From Calditrichota bacterium (GTDB taxonomy: Bacteria; Electryoneota; AABM5-125-24; Hatepunaeales; Hatepunaeaceae): DNA of 41,953 nt. Under the pieces are notes generated by a model. It was not told where the DNA came from. It searched no databases and saw only the letters and a program-made list of their open reading frames with translations. The position numbers and the translations under genes were made by a program. The stretch's first letter is position 1. Each line of letters opens with the position of its first letter. Shown piece by piece: positions 6,849 through 16,104 of the stretch. The stretch covers positions 1-41,953 of the forward strand of contig VGIQ01000010.1 of assembly GCA_016867835.1 (NCBI GenBank), read 5' to 3'.

Positions 6849-9308
6849 ATGAAATTCTCTTACAACTGGCTCCGCGATCTGGTGCCGTTTGACCAGTCGC
6901 CGGAAGCCCTTGCCGATATCCTTACCTCCCTTGGGCATGCCGTCGATGGAATCGATACAGTCGGTGCCGCATGGACCGGCATCGTCGTCGGCAAGGTGCT
7001 CGAGTGCGCACCTATCGAAGGCAGCGACCACCTTTCGCTCTGCCGTGTCGAAGCCGGCCGGGACGAAGCGCTCCCGGTTGTCTGCGGCGCGCCCAATGTC
7101 GCTGCGGGCCAAACCATCGCATTTGCCCTGCCGGGCGCCCGGCTCCCCGGAGGTTTCGAGATTACCTCGCGCAAAGTGCGCGGCGTCCTCTCGCATGGGA
7201 TGATCTGTAGCGAGCGTGAACTGGGTCTTTCCGACGAACACAAGGGCATCCTCGTGCTGCCCAATGACCTTCCAGTAGGAACTCCGCTGGAAGAGCACCT
7301 CGCGCCGAGGGACTGGGTCTTCGACATAGACATTACCTTCAACCGCCCCGACTGCCTTTCACACCTTGGCATCGCCCGGGAATTGTCGGCCAAATTGCGC
7401 ATTTCGCTCAACCTGCCATTAACCGGCGGCCTGTCAAGGCAGCAAACGAACGACGTTCTTGCGAGCGGAGCATTAGGTGTGGGTTCCCTGCCGCTGGAGA
7501 TCAGGATCGAGGATACTCAACACTGCCCCCGCTACACCGCACGGCTTGTGGAAGACGTGACCGTCGCCTCCGCACCGCTCTGGATGCAAGACCGGCTCCG
7601 CGCAGTCGGCCTCAGACCGATCAACAACATCGTCGATATCACCAACTTCCTGCTACACGAGACCGGCCATCCTCTTCACGCCTTCGACTATCGCCTGATT
7701 GAACAAGGCAGGGTCATCGTTCGTAATGCAGCCGAAGGCGAGCGCTTCACCACACTCGATGGCAGGGAGCGTCTGCTTACAGCCGAAGACCTTTTGATCG
7801 CCGATCCGGTGAAGGGTATCGCACTTGCCGGCGTTATGGGCGGACTCAATAGCGAGATCAACGACGCCACCCGGGACGTTCTGATTGAGTGTGCGGTCTT
7901 CGAGCCGACGGGCATTCGACGGACTTCGCAGCGTCTTGGCTTGGTGAGCGATTCGTCACGCCGGTTCGAACGGGGAGTCGATCCTGATGCGACACCCTAT
8001 GTCGCCGCCCGTGCAGCTTGGTTGATGGCAGAATTGGCAGGCGGTCGACCGGTTGAGGAAGCGCTTGACGTTCAGCCGGCTGCTTTTCAACCCAGGTTGG
8101 TCTCTTTTCGCCCCTCCCGCGGTCGTAGTCTGCTCACCCTCGACCTGGACGACGCCGCGATGGCGTCTCACTTGAAAGCGCTCGGCTGCGAAGTCGAATC
8201 TCAATCGTCAGGCGATGGCACGGAACGACTATCGGTTACCGTCCCTTCCTGGCGGCACGACTTGAACGAGGAAGCCGACCTGATCGAAGAAGTCGCCCGC
8301 CTCGAAGGTTACGACGCCGTCGTGCCGGCGGTTAGGTCGCAACTGCCACTGGTGCGCGATCCGGCTCAAGACCGATCCCGCCGGCGAGTCAGCCAGATCA
8401 AGCACGCTATGGTGCAACTCGGTTTGCGCGAAGCGATCCCCTGGACTTTGGTGCCGGTGTCGGATGGAAGCGGATCGAAGGCTAACGCTGATGCCCACAG
8501 ACTAATCAACCCCATCAGCGACGACCTTGCGTTCCTGCGCGCCAGTCTGCTGCCCGGCCTACTTCAAGCCGCGGTCCGGAACTTCAATCAAGGCCACCGG
8601 ATGATCCGGCTCTTCGAGTGGGGGCGCACCTTCGAAAAGGCTGGTAATGATTCGACCCGGCCAGTCGAACGACTGAAACTCGGCATCATTCTTGCCGGTT
8701 ATCTCCGCGAAAAGTCCTGGGGGGATGCCGGATGCAATTGGACGATTCACCATGTGAAGGGTCTGGCGCTCGACGCGCTTCGTCTGCTCGATGTTGACAA
8801 TGTCAGTCAGATTGATTACCTTGTTCCTGAGGGGTTTTCCACCGGCGCGACCTTAAGTCGCGGAGAAACGGGAACGTCGGCAATTGTCGGGCATTACGGC
8901 GCTCTCAAGGCGGATCTTGCCCGTCGGTTCGATGCCGACTTTCCGGTCTGGTATGTGGAATTTGAAGGCGAGCCACTGCTGGGGGCTTCGCCGATCGGGA
9001 CAACGACTTATCATCCCCTTCCGCGCTATCCGGCGGTATTGCGCGATTTAGCACTGGTCGTCGAAAAGGGAGTTCCAGCCGGTCGGGTCGAGGACTTACT
9101 GCAGAGGACTGGCGGGGAGTTGATTGTCGGAGCCCGGCTGTTCGATCTTTTTGAAGGAGGTGGAGTTGGCGACAGCCGTAAGTCGCTGGCTTTTCACCTT
9201 ATCTTCCGAAGCCATGATCGAACCCTGACCGATGGTGAAGTCGATAAACTGGTGAACGGAATGGTCGCTGCGGCGAAGCTTGAGTTCGCCGCCGAACTCC
9301 GCGGCTGA
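6849..9308 (+). CDS. pheT: Phenylalanyl-tRNA synthetase beta subunit
   Basis: The beta subunit of the (alpha-beta)2 enzyme that charges tRNA-Phe; it carries tRNA binding and editing. The 819 residues cover the whole family architecture: N-terminal tRNA-binding OB domain (about 40-150, with CGAPNVAAGQ and SHGMICSERELGLS), B3/B4 editing domain (about 210-380, with RLGLVSDSSRRFERGVDP at its end), B5 domain (about 400-480), a core catalytic-like domain, and the C-terminal ferredoxin-like anticodon-binding domain (about 725-819, starting YHPLPRYPAVLRDLALVVE). No pheS lies upstream; gpsA precedes it after 121 bases. No clear Shine-Dalgarno is seen before the ATG, which follows an AT-rich stretch. 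Confidence 0.96.
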   Translation: MKFSYNWLRDLVPFDQSPEALADILTSLGHAVDGIDTVGAAWTGIVVGKVLECAPIEGSDHLSLCRVEAGRDEALPVVCGAPNVAAGQTIAFALPGARLPGGFEITSRKVRGVLSHGMICSERELGLSDEHKGILVLPNDLPVGTPLEEHLAPRDWVFDIDITFNRPDCLSHLGIARELSAKLRISLNLPLTGGLSRQQTNDVLASGALGVGSLPLEIRIEDTQHCPRYTARLVEDVTVASAPLWMQDRLRAVGLRPINNIVDITNFLLHETGHPLHAFDYRLIEQGRVIVRNAAEGERFTTLDGRERLLTAEDLLIADPVKGIALAGVMGGLNSEINDATRDVLIECAVFEPTGIRRTSQRLGLVSDSSRRFERGVDPDATPYVAARAAWLMAELAGGRPVEEALDVQPAAFQPRLVSFRPSRGRSLLTLDLDDAAMASHLKALGCEVESQSSGDGTERLSVTVPSWRHDLNEEADLIEEVARLEGYDAVVPAVRSQLPLVRDPAQDRSRRRVSQIKHAMVQLGLREAIPWTLVPVSDGSGSKANADAHRLINPISDDLAFLRASLLPGLLQAAVRNFNQGHRMIRLFEWGRTFEKAGNDSTRPVERLKLGIILAGYLREKSWGDAGCNWTIHHVKGLALDALRLLDVDNVSQIDYLVPEGFSTGATLSRGETGTSAIVGHYGALKADLARRFDADFPVWYVEFEGEPLLGASPIGTTTYHPLPRYPAVLRDLALVVEKGVPAGRVEDLLQRTGGELIVGARLFDLFEGGGVGDSRKSLAFHLIFRSHDRTLTDGEVDKLVNGMVAAAKLEFAAELRG

Positions 9309-9407
9309 TGCGATAAGAAGTAGGGATGCAGTTGCCGTCATCCGGATATCCGGTCCCGCACTGCAAGGTCAACTCGAACCACAGACAGGATAGATAAAGT
9401 CAACCTT

Positions 9408-9665
9408 ATGGAACTTTCGGCATTGGAGTCGCTTGAGCGGCAGGTTACCCGACTGCTTGAAGGTTATCGTCAGGTGCGCACCGAACGCGACGACCTGGCC
9501 CAGCGCGTGATCCGGCTCGAAGCCGAGAACACCGATCTCCGCAGTCAGAACGACGACTTTGCCGAGCGCATTGAGGAGGCCCGGCGAAACACTCGCGATC
9601 CGGTCAAGGAAGAGCGCATCCGGGCCAAGGTAGATGAGTTGCTGGCCAAGTTGGAAGGTTTTTAG
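9408..9665 (+). CDS. Small coiled-coil protein, ZapB-like
   Basis: An 85-residue, highly charged protein that is almost entirely predicted coiled coil: heptad-like spacing of Leu/Val/Ile runs from LESLERQVTRLLEGYRQV through RVIRLEAENTDLRSQ. The C-terminus KEERIRAKVDELLAKLEGF continues the helix. Size and composition resemble ZapB or DUF904-type cell-division coiled coils. It lies between pheT and zapA, an arrangement consistent with a division role, but sequence similarity of short coiled coils is weak evidence. It is most likely cytoplasmic since no signal peptide or membrane segment is present. Confidence 0.7.
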   Translation: MELSALESLERQVTRLLEGYRQVRTERDDLAQRVIRLEAENTDLRSQNDDFAERIEEARRNTRDPVKEERIRAKVDELLAKLEGF

Positions 9666-9785
9666 CGCCATTGAGGTTGTTTACCTGCGACCTGCCCGGG
9701 CGCATTCGCTCACTTGCAGGGCGGAAGGCCGTCACGATTATGGCACTCATTCGGAAATGGCCGGACGGTGAACAATAAAGAACTT

Positions 9786-10094
9786 ATGAACCGTGCCGAT
9801 CATAATGGCGACGAGACCGTCTCGGTGACGATCTTTGGCCAGGAATACCCCATTCGCGCTTCCGGCGATGTGGACTACATCCGCAATGTAGCCCGCTTTG
9901 TCGATGAGCGCATGACCCTGGTCGAGGAGCAGACCGCTATTCGGACTCCCGCCCGGATAGCGATTTTGGCGGCGCTCAATATCGCCGATGAACTCTTCAC
10001 GCTGAGGCGCGAAAAGGATAGAATCCTGAGTGAATTTGAGGAGAAAGCGCGAGAACTATCGGAAGCGCTGAATCAGGGCATCAACAACTTGTAG
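9786..10094 (+). CDS. zapA: Cell division protein ZapA
   Basis: A 102-residue ZapA-family protein, expected to bind FtsZ and promote Z-ring bundling. The N-terminal domain reads VTIFGQEYPIRASGDVDYIRNVARFVDERM, with the family pattern of a short beta sheet followed by the conserved YI..VA..VD.RM helix. It is followed by ARIAILAALNIADELF and a C-terminal coiled coil. I start it at the ATG at 9786; the in-frame region upstream to 9714 does not resemble ZapA. It is followed by a structured 300-base gap holding a candidate 6S RNA, then rny. The zapA-6S neighbourhood is widespread in bacteria. Confidence 0.9.
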   Translation: MNRADHNGDETVSVTIFGQEYPIRASGDVDYIRNVARFVDERMTLVEEQTAIRTPARIAILAALNIADELFTLRREKDRILSEFEEKARELSEALNQGINNL

Positions 10095-10124
10095 ATGCTC
10101 CTCGACTGCGGGATTTGTAGAAGC

Positions 10125-10363
10125 AGCCCGCTCTTGCCACAGTTCCATAAAGAACCAACAGTTAGAACCTATGGGAGCGCGTTTCTAAACGTCGCTTGCG
10201 GACCGCAGTTCGCTTCGTTCATGAGGCGGATACCGGAGGTAGTTTGTGAGGCGACCCCAAAGTCTCCCCTCTCGATCTGCCGCCGGTCGGTGGAGGCGAA
10301 AAACGTGTAGGGCGGCACCCACCCTATCAGGATAGGTTCTTTCAGGAACGGCAGGAGCGGGCT
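10125..10363 (+). ncRNA. ssrS: Candidate 6S RNA (SsrS-like) between zapA and rny
   Basis: The 301-base gap between zapA and rny folds into a long closed rod. AGCCCGCTCTTGCC (10125-10138) pairs with GGCAGGAGCGGGCT (10350-10363), 14 pairs with one G-U. It continues inward with GTTCC (10142-10146) to GGAAC (10345-10349) and AAAGAACC (10149-10156) to GGTTCTTT (10335-10342). A competing pairing exists: AGAACCTAT (10164-10172) with ATAGGTTCT (10332-10340), and the 3' strand alone can form the small hairpin CCTATC-AG-GATAGG (10323-10336). A terminal stem, an open centre and a short 3'-side hairpin, located just after zapA, are the classical 6S RNA features. At about 239 nt it is longer than the usual 180-200, and I cannot align it base by base to known 6S RNA. 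Confidence 0.6.
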
Positions 10364-10395
10364 CTCTATCTCACCAATACCAGGGCCGATATACT

Positions 10396-11958
10396 ATGAT
10401 CAGTCTCTTGCTTGCCTTGGGAATGGTCGTCGCAGCAGTCGGGCTGCTGGCGATCGGATGGCTCGTCAAGGATCGCGTCGATCATGCCCGTAAAGCAGCA
10501 GCCCGGGATGAGGCTACCCGGATAGTCGCCGACGCCGAACGTGCCGCAGAAAACCTCCGTCGTGAAAAACTGCTTGAAATCCGCGACGATCATCTTAAAC
10601 TCAAGACCCAACTTGAGAATGACTTCGAGACCAAGCGCGCCGACCTGACCCGGCTGGAACGGACCATCCGCGATAAGGAGCGGCTCTATCTGCAAAAGGT
10701 CGAAGCCCTTGAAAAGCGCGGACGGGAGATGAAAGTCGCGGACCGGGAGCTGCGCGAGCGTGCCCGGCGTATTGAGATCGATCGGGCCGAGGCGGCACGA
10801 CTCAAAGATGAAGCCGCAGGTCGGCTGGACCGGGTAGCCGGGCTGAGTCAGGACGACGCCTTGGCACAACTCAAGCAGGAGTTGATCGAGAAGGCGAGGT
10901 TCGAAGCCGCCGACTCGATCCGTCAGATTCGCGAACGCGCCCGCCAGCAGGCTGACCGGGAAGCGCGCGAGATCGTCGTCCAGGCCATTCAGCGATCCGC
11001 TGCCGATCACTCCGCCGAAACTACAGTCACCGTGGTCAATATCCCCGGCGACGAAATCAAGGGGCGGATCATCGGGCGCGAAGGACGCAACATTCGCGCC
11101 TTCGAGGCCGCCACCGGCTGCGAAGTAATTATTGATGATACCCCCGAAGCAGTTACCCTCTCCGGCTTCGACCCGTTTCGCCGGGAGGTGGCGCGGCTGG
11201 CGCTTGAAAAACTGGTTGCCGACGGTCGCATCCATCCTGCACGCATTGAGGAAGTCGTTCACAAGGCTCAGGATGAACTTGAAGTCAAGGTCATCGAACT
11301 GGGCGAACAGGCAGCTCTTGAAGTTGGCGTCGATGGCTTGCATAGCGAACTCTTGCGGCATCTCGGGATTCTTCATTATCGCACCAGTTACGGCCAGAAT
11401 GTCCTCAAGCACTCGATTGAGGTGGCGCGACTGGCAGCCCTGATGGCGGCGGAATTGCGGCTTGACGCCAAACTTGCCGCTCGCTGCGGGCTGCTCCACG
11501 ACATCGGTAAGTCGATCGACCGCACGACCGAAGGCACCCATGTCGAATTGGGAATGGATCTGGCTCGCCGCTTCAACGAGCCGAAAGCCGTTCTGAATGT
11601 GATTGCCTCGCATCACGATGACGTCGAAGCCGGGTCGCTCATCGCCTGCCTGGTGCAGGCCGCCGATGCCATTTCGGGAGCCCGTCCCGGTGCCCGGCGC
11701 GACAGCCTTGAAGGATACATCAAACGGCTTGAGACCCTGGAGAAGATTGCTACTGGTTTCAGCGGAGTCGCTAAGAGTTATGCGCTTCAGGCCGGGCGTG
11801 AAATTCGGGTGATGGTAGAGCAGGAGCGGACATCCGACGGCGACGCGACGCAACTTGCCGCCGATATCGCCCGGCGGATCGAAGCAGACCTCGAATTCCC
11901 GGGTCAGATCAAGGTGACGGTGATCCGCGAATTTCGCGCCGTTGAACTGGCACGCTAA
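10396..11958 (+). CDS. rny: Ribonuclease Y
   Basis: Membrane-anchored endoribonuclease that initiates mRNA decay. The 520 residues show the full architecture: an N-terminal transmembrane helix ([20 protein letters not shown]), a long charged coiled coil (about 30-200), a KH domain with [15 protein letters not shown] (about 219-233) and an HD domain with the metal-binding pair in [12 protein letters not shown] (about 360). [16 protein letters not shown] precedes the HD, as in other RNase Y proteins. It follows the candidate 6S RNA. TATACT immediately before the ATG is probably coincidental. The whole antisense strand is open here, but only this strand makes a recognisable protein. Confidence 0.95.
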   Translation: MISLLLALGMVVAAVGLLAIGWLVKDRVDHARKAAARDEATRIVADAERAAENLRREKLLEIRDDHLKLKTQLENDFETKRADLTRLERTIRDKERLYLQKVEALEKRGREMKVADRELRERARRIEIDRAEAARLKDEAAGRLDRVAGLSQDDALAQLKQELIEKARFEAADSIRQIRERARQQADREAREIVVQAIQRSAADHSAETTVTVVNIPGDEIKGRIIGREGRNIRAFEAATGCEVIIDDTPEAVTLSGFDPFRREVARLALEKLVADGRIHPARIEEVVHKAQDELEVKVIELGEQAALEVGVDGLHSELLRHLGILHYRTSYGQNVLKHSIEVARLAALMAAELRLDAKLAARCGLLHDIGKSIDRTTEGTHVELGMDLARRFNEPKAVLNVIASHHDDVEAGSLIACLVQAADAISGARPGARRDSLEGYIKRLETLEKIATGFSGVAKSYALQAGREIRVMVEQERTSDGDATQLAADIARRIEADLEFPGQIKVTVIREFRAVELAR

Positions 11959-11962
11959 ACGA

Positions 11963-13558
11963 GTGAAGTCCGACTCCGCTACAGACCGCGATGGCTTGAG
12001 GGGACTCGTTCTAACGAACGGACGCGTCTATCGACCCGAAAGAACTGGATTTCGACTCGAGGCATCCGATCTGCTCGTTCGGGGTGAGCGTCTTTTCGGT
12101 CTTGCACCGCGCGGCAATGGGTTTGGCAACACCGCCGACGGCTGTCTCATCATCGATCTGCACGGGCGAATTGTCCTACCCGGACTTGCGGATGCTCATC
12201 TCCATTTGTCCGCCGGCGGTCAATCGCTCGCGATCCCTAATCTTACCGGTCTGGGAAGCAATGAAATTCGAGCGGTCATTGAGAAGTCCTTTCGTGCAAT
12301 TGAAAGCGCCGGGCGCCGCTGGATTGAAGCGTTTAACTGGGAATCTCGCTACGGATTGTTGAACGCCGATCTGCTCGAAGATGCTTGCCCCGGGATTCCG
12401 GCGACAGTGCATCAGAAGGACTTGCACACCTGTTGCGTCAACCGGACGGCACTCGCGATGGCAGGCATCGACAATGCCTCCAACGTTCCAACTGGCGGAC
12501 GAATAGAGACCGATGTCAACGGACGCCCAACCGGTATTCTCCGCGAGTCGGCAATCGATCTCGTCACCCGTTTTCGACCGCAACTTACTCCAAACGACCG
12601 GGAGCGGTTCATTCAAGGCGGTATCGACCATTTGGTCTCACGGGGCTTGACCGGAGTCTGCGAAGTCCTCGATCCCGGAAATGCCGAAGTCTATGACTAC
12701 CTTGACCGAGAAAGTCGCTTGGCAGTTGATATCGATGCCTGGCGCCGTTTCGAGAATTGGGACGGCGCATCGCCCCCGCCGCCACCGGGACGGCAATTTA
12801 AGGTGCAGACCTTGAAGGTCTTCCTCGACGGCAGTTTCGGATCGCGGACAGCTGCGCTCTTCGAGCCTTATGCTGATGACCCAACCTCCGTCGGGATGTT
12901 GATGTTTGGCGATACGGAACTTCTTGATTTGTGCCGCGCCGGCGCCTCCTTTGGCTGGAGAATGGCGCTGCACGCTATTGGCGACCAGGCGGTCGATCAA
13001 GCCGCCCGGATTCTGGCCGAGACGCCGGTTTCGTCGAGTGCGCCGCACCGCATCGAGCATCTGCAGATGTTGCCCAGGAATGGAACAGAACGTATCGCCC
13101 GGTCGAAGACGACGGCTTCCATCCAGCCGGTTCACTTGTTGGACGATCAGGTCTGGCTCGCGGAGAGGATAGGTGTGGAACGATGCAGGCGGTCGTTCAT
13201 ATGGCGATCTCTGCAAAGCGCCGGAGTTCCCATTGCAATAGGAAGCGATTGGCCGGTTTCTACTCCCGACCCGCTTAAAGCCCTCCATGTTGCCATCAAT
13301 CAGGCTGGGTATTATGCAGAGCCAACCCGACTTTTCGATCCAGCCGAGGCGTTATTCCCCGGCCAGGCAATCGCCGCAATGACTACCGGTTTCGCTGCTT
13401 CCACCGGTTGGGAGAGCCTTCGGGGACGCATTGACCCAGGCTTTCAGGCCGACTTCACTATCGTCGAAGGCGTCAGTTCCGATCTCGCCGATTGGTCTGA
13501 AGCCCGGGTGGTGATGACCATCGCCCGAGGCAATGTAGTCTATGAAACACAGGAATAA
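11963..13558 (+). CDS. Amidohydrolase family 3 protein (YtcJ-like)
   Basis: A metal-dependent hydrolase of the composite-domain amidohydrolase group, of unknown substrate. Metal ligand motifs are in place: LADAHLHL, the first-shell histidine region HQKDLHTCC, KVFLDGSFGSRTAAL, HAIGDQAVD, HRIEHLQM and GSDWPVSTPDP. The C-terminal beta-sandwich ends with GFQADFTIVEG, typical of these enzymes. About 531 residues from the GTG at 11963; a TTG at 11942 would add seven residues and overlap rny by 17 bases. It begins just after rny, so cotranscription is likely, but no functional link to RNA decay is apparent. It has no signal peptide and is presumably cytoplasmic. Confidence 0.86.
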   Translation: MKSDSATDRDGLRGLVLTNGRVYRPERTGFRLEASDLLVRGERLFGLAPRGNGFGNTADGCLIIDLHGRIVLPGLADAHLHLSAGGQSLAIPNLTGLGSNEIRAVIEKSFRAIESAGRRWIEAFNWESRYGLLNADLLEDACPGIPATVHQKDLHTCCVNRTALAMAGIDNASNVPTGGRIETDVNGRPTGILRESAIDLVTRFRPQLTPNDRERFIQGGIDHLVSRGLTGVCEVLDPGNAEVYDYLDRESRLAVDIDAWRRFENWDGASPPPPPGRQFKVQTLKVFLDGSFGSRTAALFEPYADDPTSVGMLMFGDTELLDLCRAGASFGWRMALHAIGDQAVDQAARILAETPVSSSAPHRIEHLQMLPRNGTERIARSKTTASIQPVHLLDDQVWLAERIGVERCRRSFIWRSLQSAGVPIAIGSDWPVSTPDPLKALHVAINQAGYYAEPTRLFDPAEALFPGQAIAAMTTGFAASTGWESLRGRIDPGFQADFTIVEGVSSDLADWSEARVVMTIARGNVVYETQE

Positions 13559-13570
13559 TCAGGTTCCTCT

Positions 13571-14299
13571 ATGAAGCCACTCATCGGCATCAGTGCCAAC
13601 ATGAGCCCGCCCAACGACCCCAAACGCACCTTTTCGACCAGCGTCAAGGTGCACTATCTACATGACCCTTATTGCCAGTTCATTCTCGCCGGTGGAGGTA
13701 TCCCGGTGGTGCTTCCACCGGTCGAATCGCCAGATGCGGCGCCGGCTATCGTCGCCGGATTGAACGGCATCCTCATCAGCGGTGGATGCGACGTCGATCC
13801 TGCTTTTTACGGTGAGTCGAACCATGCATCTATGAACTGCGATCCGGCGCGGGACCGGTTCGAGATGGAACTGGTAAAAGCCGCGCGCGGACTATCCCGA
13901 GCCGTGCTCGGCATCTGCCGGGGGATGCAGGTGATCAACGTGGCTTTTGGCGGAAGCCTCTATCAGGATGTCCCGACGGAGATTGAAGGCGCGCTTCAGC
14001 ACCATAATTGGGAAGACGGCAGGGAATCGTTCCATAGCATCCTCCTGACCCGCCACTCGCCGCTGAGCGAAGTCTTGGAACGCGATGAGATTCAGGTCAA
14101 CAGCAGCCATCATCAGTCGATCAAAGACCTCGGACGCGGGCTTGTGCCGCTGGCTGCTGCCAACGACGGAGTGATCGAAGCCGTCCATTGCCCCGACGAC
14201 CGCTTTACCTTCGGGGTGCAATGGCACCCCGAACGGATGCTGGGGGAAGCCCAAATGGTGGAACTTTCACGCTGGTTCGTCCGCAATGCAGCACAATAG
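13571..14299 (+). CDS. Class I glutamine amidotransferase-like hydrolase (peptidase C26, PuuD-like)
   Basis: A 242-residue gamma-glutamyl hydrolase of the C26 family. Members cleave gamma-glutamyl amides such as gamma-glutamyl-GABA in putrescine breakdown. The N-terminal PLIGISANMSPP and GILISGGCDVDPAFYGE are family hallmarks. The nucleophile is the Cys in LGICRGMQVINVAFGG; the His-Glu partners are in FGVQWHPERM near the C-terminus; NSSHHQSIKDLG lies between. No other putrescine-pathway genes are adjacent, so the substrate is not settled. It starts 12 bases after the amidohydrolase and probably shares its transcript. Confidence 0.88.
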   Translation: MKPLIGISANMSPPNDPKRTFSTSVKVHYLHDPYCQFILAGGGIPVVLPPVESPDAAPAIVAGLNGILISGGCDVDPAFYGESNHASMNCDPARDRFEMELVKAARGLSRAVLGICRGMQVINVAFGGSLYQDVPTEIEGALQHHNWEDGRESFHSILLTRHSPLSEVLERDEIQVNSSHHQSIKDLGRGLVPLAAANDGVIEAVHCPDDRFTFGVQWHPERMLGEAQMVELSRWFVRNAAQ

Positions 14300-14383
14300 C
14301 GGAAACTGCCGGAGCACGCGATAGTGCCTATCCGGTATGGCGGGATTGGGCTGCTAATAAGACTCCTCCATCGAGCCATCGGT

Positions 14384-14405
14384 TTGACATTATCATTAAT
14401 ATAAA
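14384..14405 (+). promoter_or_regulatory. AT-rich promoter-like region before holA
   Basis: A perfect TTGACA (14384-14389) sits in an AT-rich island ending in TATAAA (14400-14405), about 27 bases before the TTG start of holA. The spacing of 10 bases is too short for a standard sigma70 promoter, and no good -10 lies at 16-18 bases, so only one of the boxes may be used. Confidence 0.25.
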
Positions 14406-14432
14406 CAAAGATTTGCATCCCCTGTTCTTGCC

Positions 14433-15446
14433 TTGAACTACTCCGACTTTCAGAAGCACCTCACTGCCGGGTCGCTTCTCCCGGCATATCTCTTCACCGG
14501 AAGTGAGGATTACCTCGCCGAAACCGGATCCGATGCGCTGGTGGATATTGCGCTGCCTCTCGACGAACGACAACTCAACCTGACGGTGCTCTACGGTCGT
14601 GAGCCGTCCGGATTGGCTGAGGCGTTGACGACACCGCCCGTTTTTGCGCGGATGCGGGTGGTAGTCGTAAAGCAGGCACACGAACTTCCGGACAAGATGC
14701 TCGACGCCGTAGATCGCTACCTCGAACGGCCTCCCGAGGACGGGCTGCTGATTCTGCGAGCCGCCGATGCCGACCGTCGAAAGGCATTCTTTCGGCGCAA
14801 GTTCGCAAATTTAACTGTCGTCGATTGCGAAACTCCAAGGACGCGGGAACTGGGAGAGTGGATTCGTCGTTACTTGCAAGGCATTGGTTACAGGATTGCC
14901 GCTGACGCCGTCGATCATCTCGGAAACGTTCCCTGGCCAGGCTTGCGCGATTTGGTGCAGGAACTCGACCGGCTGGCTTTGATGGTTTCAATGGGCGGAG
15001 AAATCACCCGGAGAACTATCGAAGAGGCTGGCGGCGGAGGCTTCGTCATTCAACGGTACCGGCTTACCGATGCGGTGGGTCGAGGTGATATGGTCGCGGC
15101 GATCCAGGCCGGCGATTCGTTGAGGTTGTGGGGCGGCTTCAAAGCAACCCAGTTGATCGGAGACCTCTTCCGCTTCTTCTCGCAGTTGTGGTTCGTAAAG
15201 CGGGCTCAGGAGCGGGCAATGATCGACGAAGCGAAACGGTTGCTTGGCCTGAAGGATTTCGTCTTCCAAAAACACCTTGGCCTGGTCCGGGGAATCGCGC
15301 GCGACACCATTGAACGGGCAATCATTCGACTCCACGACGCCGATCTCGCCATCAAGTCCGGTGAACGCGACGAGGAGGTCGAGATCGATCGGATCATCAT
15401 TGAATTGACGGGACTTATGCGCGCCAAGGCGGCGGGAATAGCGTGA
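14433..15446 (+). CDS. holA: DNA polymerase III delta subunit
   Basis: The clamp-loader subunit that opens the beta clamp. At 337 residues it matches HolA length. The N-terminal part resembles the family (LLPAYLFTGSEDYLAE near residues 16-31, VFARMRVVVVKQAHEL near 70-85). The middle has the expected LGEWIRRYLQGIGYRIAADAVDHL and WPGLRDLVQELDRLAL, and the C-terminal collar domain has DADLAIKSGERDEEVEIDRIIIEL. The start is TTG at 14433, since no ATG or GTG fits upstream in frame. An AT-rich stretch with TTGACA (14384-14389) lies upstream and may hold its promoter. It overlaps the sigma factor gene by four bases (GTGA). Confidence 0.9.
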   Translation: MNYSDFQKHLTAGSLLPAYLFTGSEDYLAETGSDALVDIALPLDERQLNLTVLYGREPSGLAEALTTPPVFARMRVVVVKQAHELPDKMLDAVDRYLERPPEDGLLILRAADADRRKAFFRRKFANLTVVDCETPRTRELGEWIRRYLQGIGYRIAADAVDHLGNVPWPGLRDLVQELDRLALMVSMGGEITRRTIEEAGGGGFVIQRYRLTDAVGRGDMVAAIQAGDSLRLWGGFKATQLIGDLFRFFSQLWFVKRAQERAMIDEAKRLLGLKDFVFQKHLGLVRGIARDTIERAIIRLHDADLAIKSGERDEEVEIDRIIIELTGLMRAKAAGIA

Positions 15447-16027
15447 ACGATCGAACCGTAACCGATGAGGAGTTGATTCGCCGCTTTCAGAGCGGGGAGG
15501 ACGGTGCTTTCGATCTGATCGTAGCGCGCTATCGGGGGCCGCTCTTCAACTTTATCTATCGCATTCTCGGCGATCCCGCCTTCAGTGAAGACATTCTTCA
15601 GGAGACCTTCATCCGGGTCTGGACGAATCGGAGTAGTTACCGCGAGATAGCTAAATTCTCGACTTGGATCTATACCATCGCCGGCAACCTCACCAAGTCG
15701 GAACTGAGACGACAGAAGATTCGTCGGTGGGTCTTTCTCGGTGGCGGTAAGAGCGGCAACTCGCGGGAAGATGAGAAACCCCTCGATATAGTCGATGACA
15801 ATGCCGATCCGGAACGAGATCTCGAACGACGCACCATTCAGCGCCGCGTCGATGCCGAGATCGCCAAACTGCCTCTCGTCTTTCGTGAAGTCATTGTCCT
15901 GCGCGATGTGCAGGAACTTTCGTATGAAGAAATAGGTTCAATACTACAGATACCTTTGGGGACTGTGAAGTCGCGGGTCAACCGCGGACGGGCGCGTCTC
16001 CAGGAACGGTTGAAGGATCTCCTCTGA
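15443..16027 (+). CDS. RNA polymerase ECF-type sigma factor (RpoE-like)
   Basis: A 194-residue sigma factor with only regions 2 and 4. Region 2 is visible as DEELIRRFQSGEDGAFDLIVARYRG and EDILQETFIRVW, with FSTWIYTIAGNL downstream. Region 4 reads LPLVFREVIVLRDVQELSYEEIGSILQIPLGTVKSRVNRGRARL, whose helix-turn-helix recognises the -35 element. The linker between them is long and charged. It is translationally coupled to holA through a GTGA overlap. The next gene encodes a membrane protein with a zinc-finger anti-sigma domain, so its activity is probably held in check at the inner membrane. The inducing signal is not evident. Confidence 0.93.
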   Translation: MNDRTVTDEELIRRFQSGEDGAFDLIVARYRGPLFNFIYRILGDPAFSEDILQETFIRVWTNRSSYREIAKFSTWIYTIAGNLTKSELRRQKIRRWVFLGGGKSGNSREDEKPLDIVDDNADPERDLERRTIQRRVDAEIAKLPLVFREVIVLRDVQELSYEEIGSILQIPLGTVKSRVNRGRARLQERLKDLL

Positions 16028-16104
16028 GCGCCACGGCAGGGGAGGACGAACAGGACAAAAACCGGTCTGTCCAATCAGCGGATAACGGAAACCAATAGGA
16101 AGTT

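Noticed and set aside
10095-10310. 71-codon plus-strand reading frame after zapA
   Set aside because: It lies within the paired arms of the candidate 6S RNA and encodes nothing recognisable.
10366-11853. Long antisense reading frame (about 495 codons) opposite rny
   Set aside because: It has no recognisable domain, and the plus strand encodes a complete RNase Y. GC-rich codon bias commonly opens the opposite strand.
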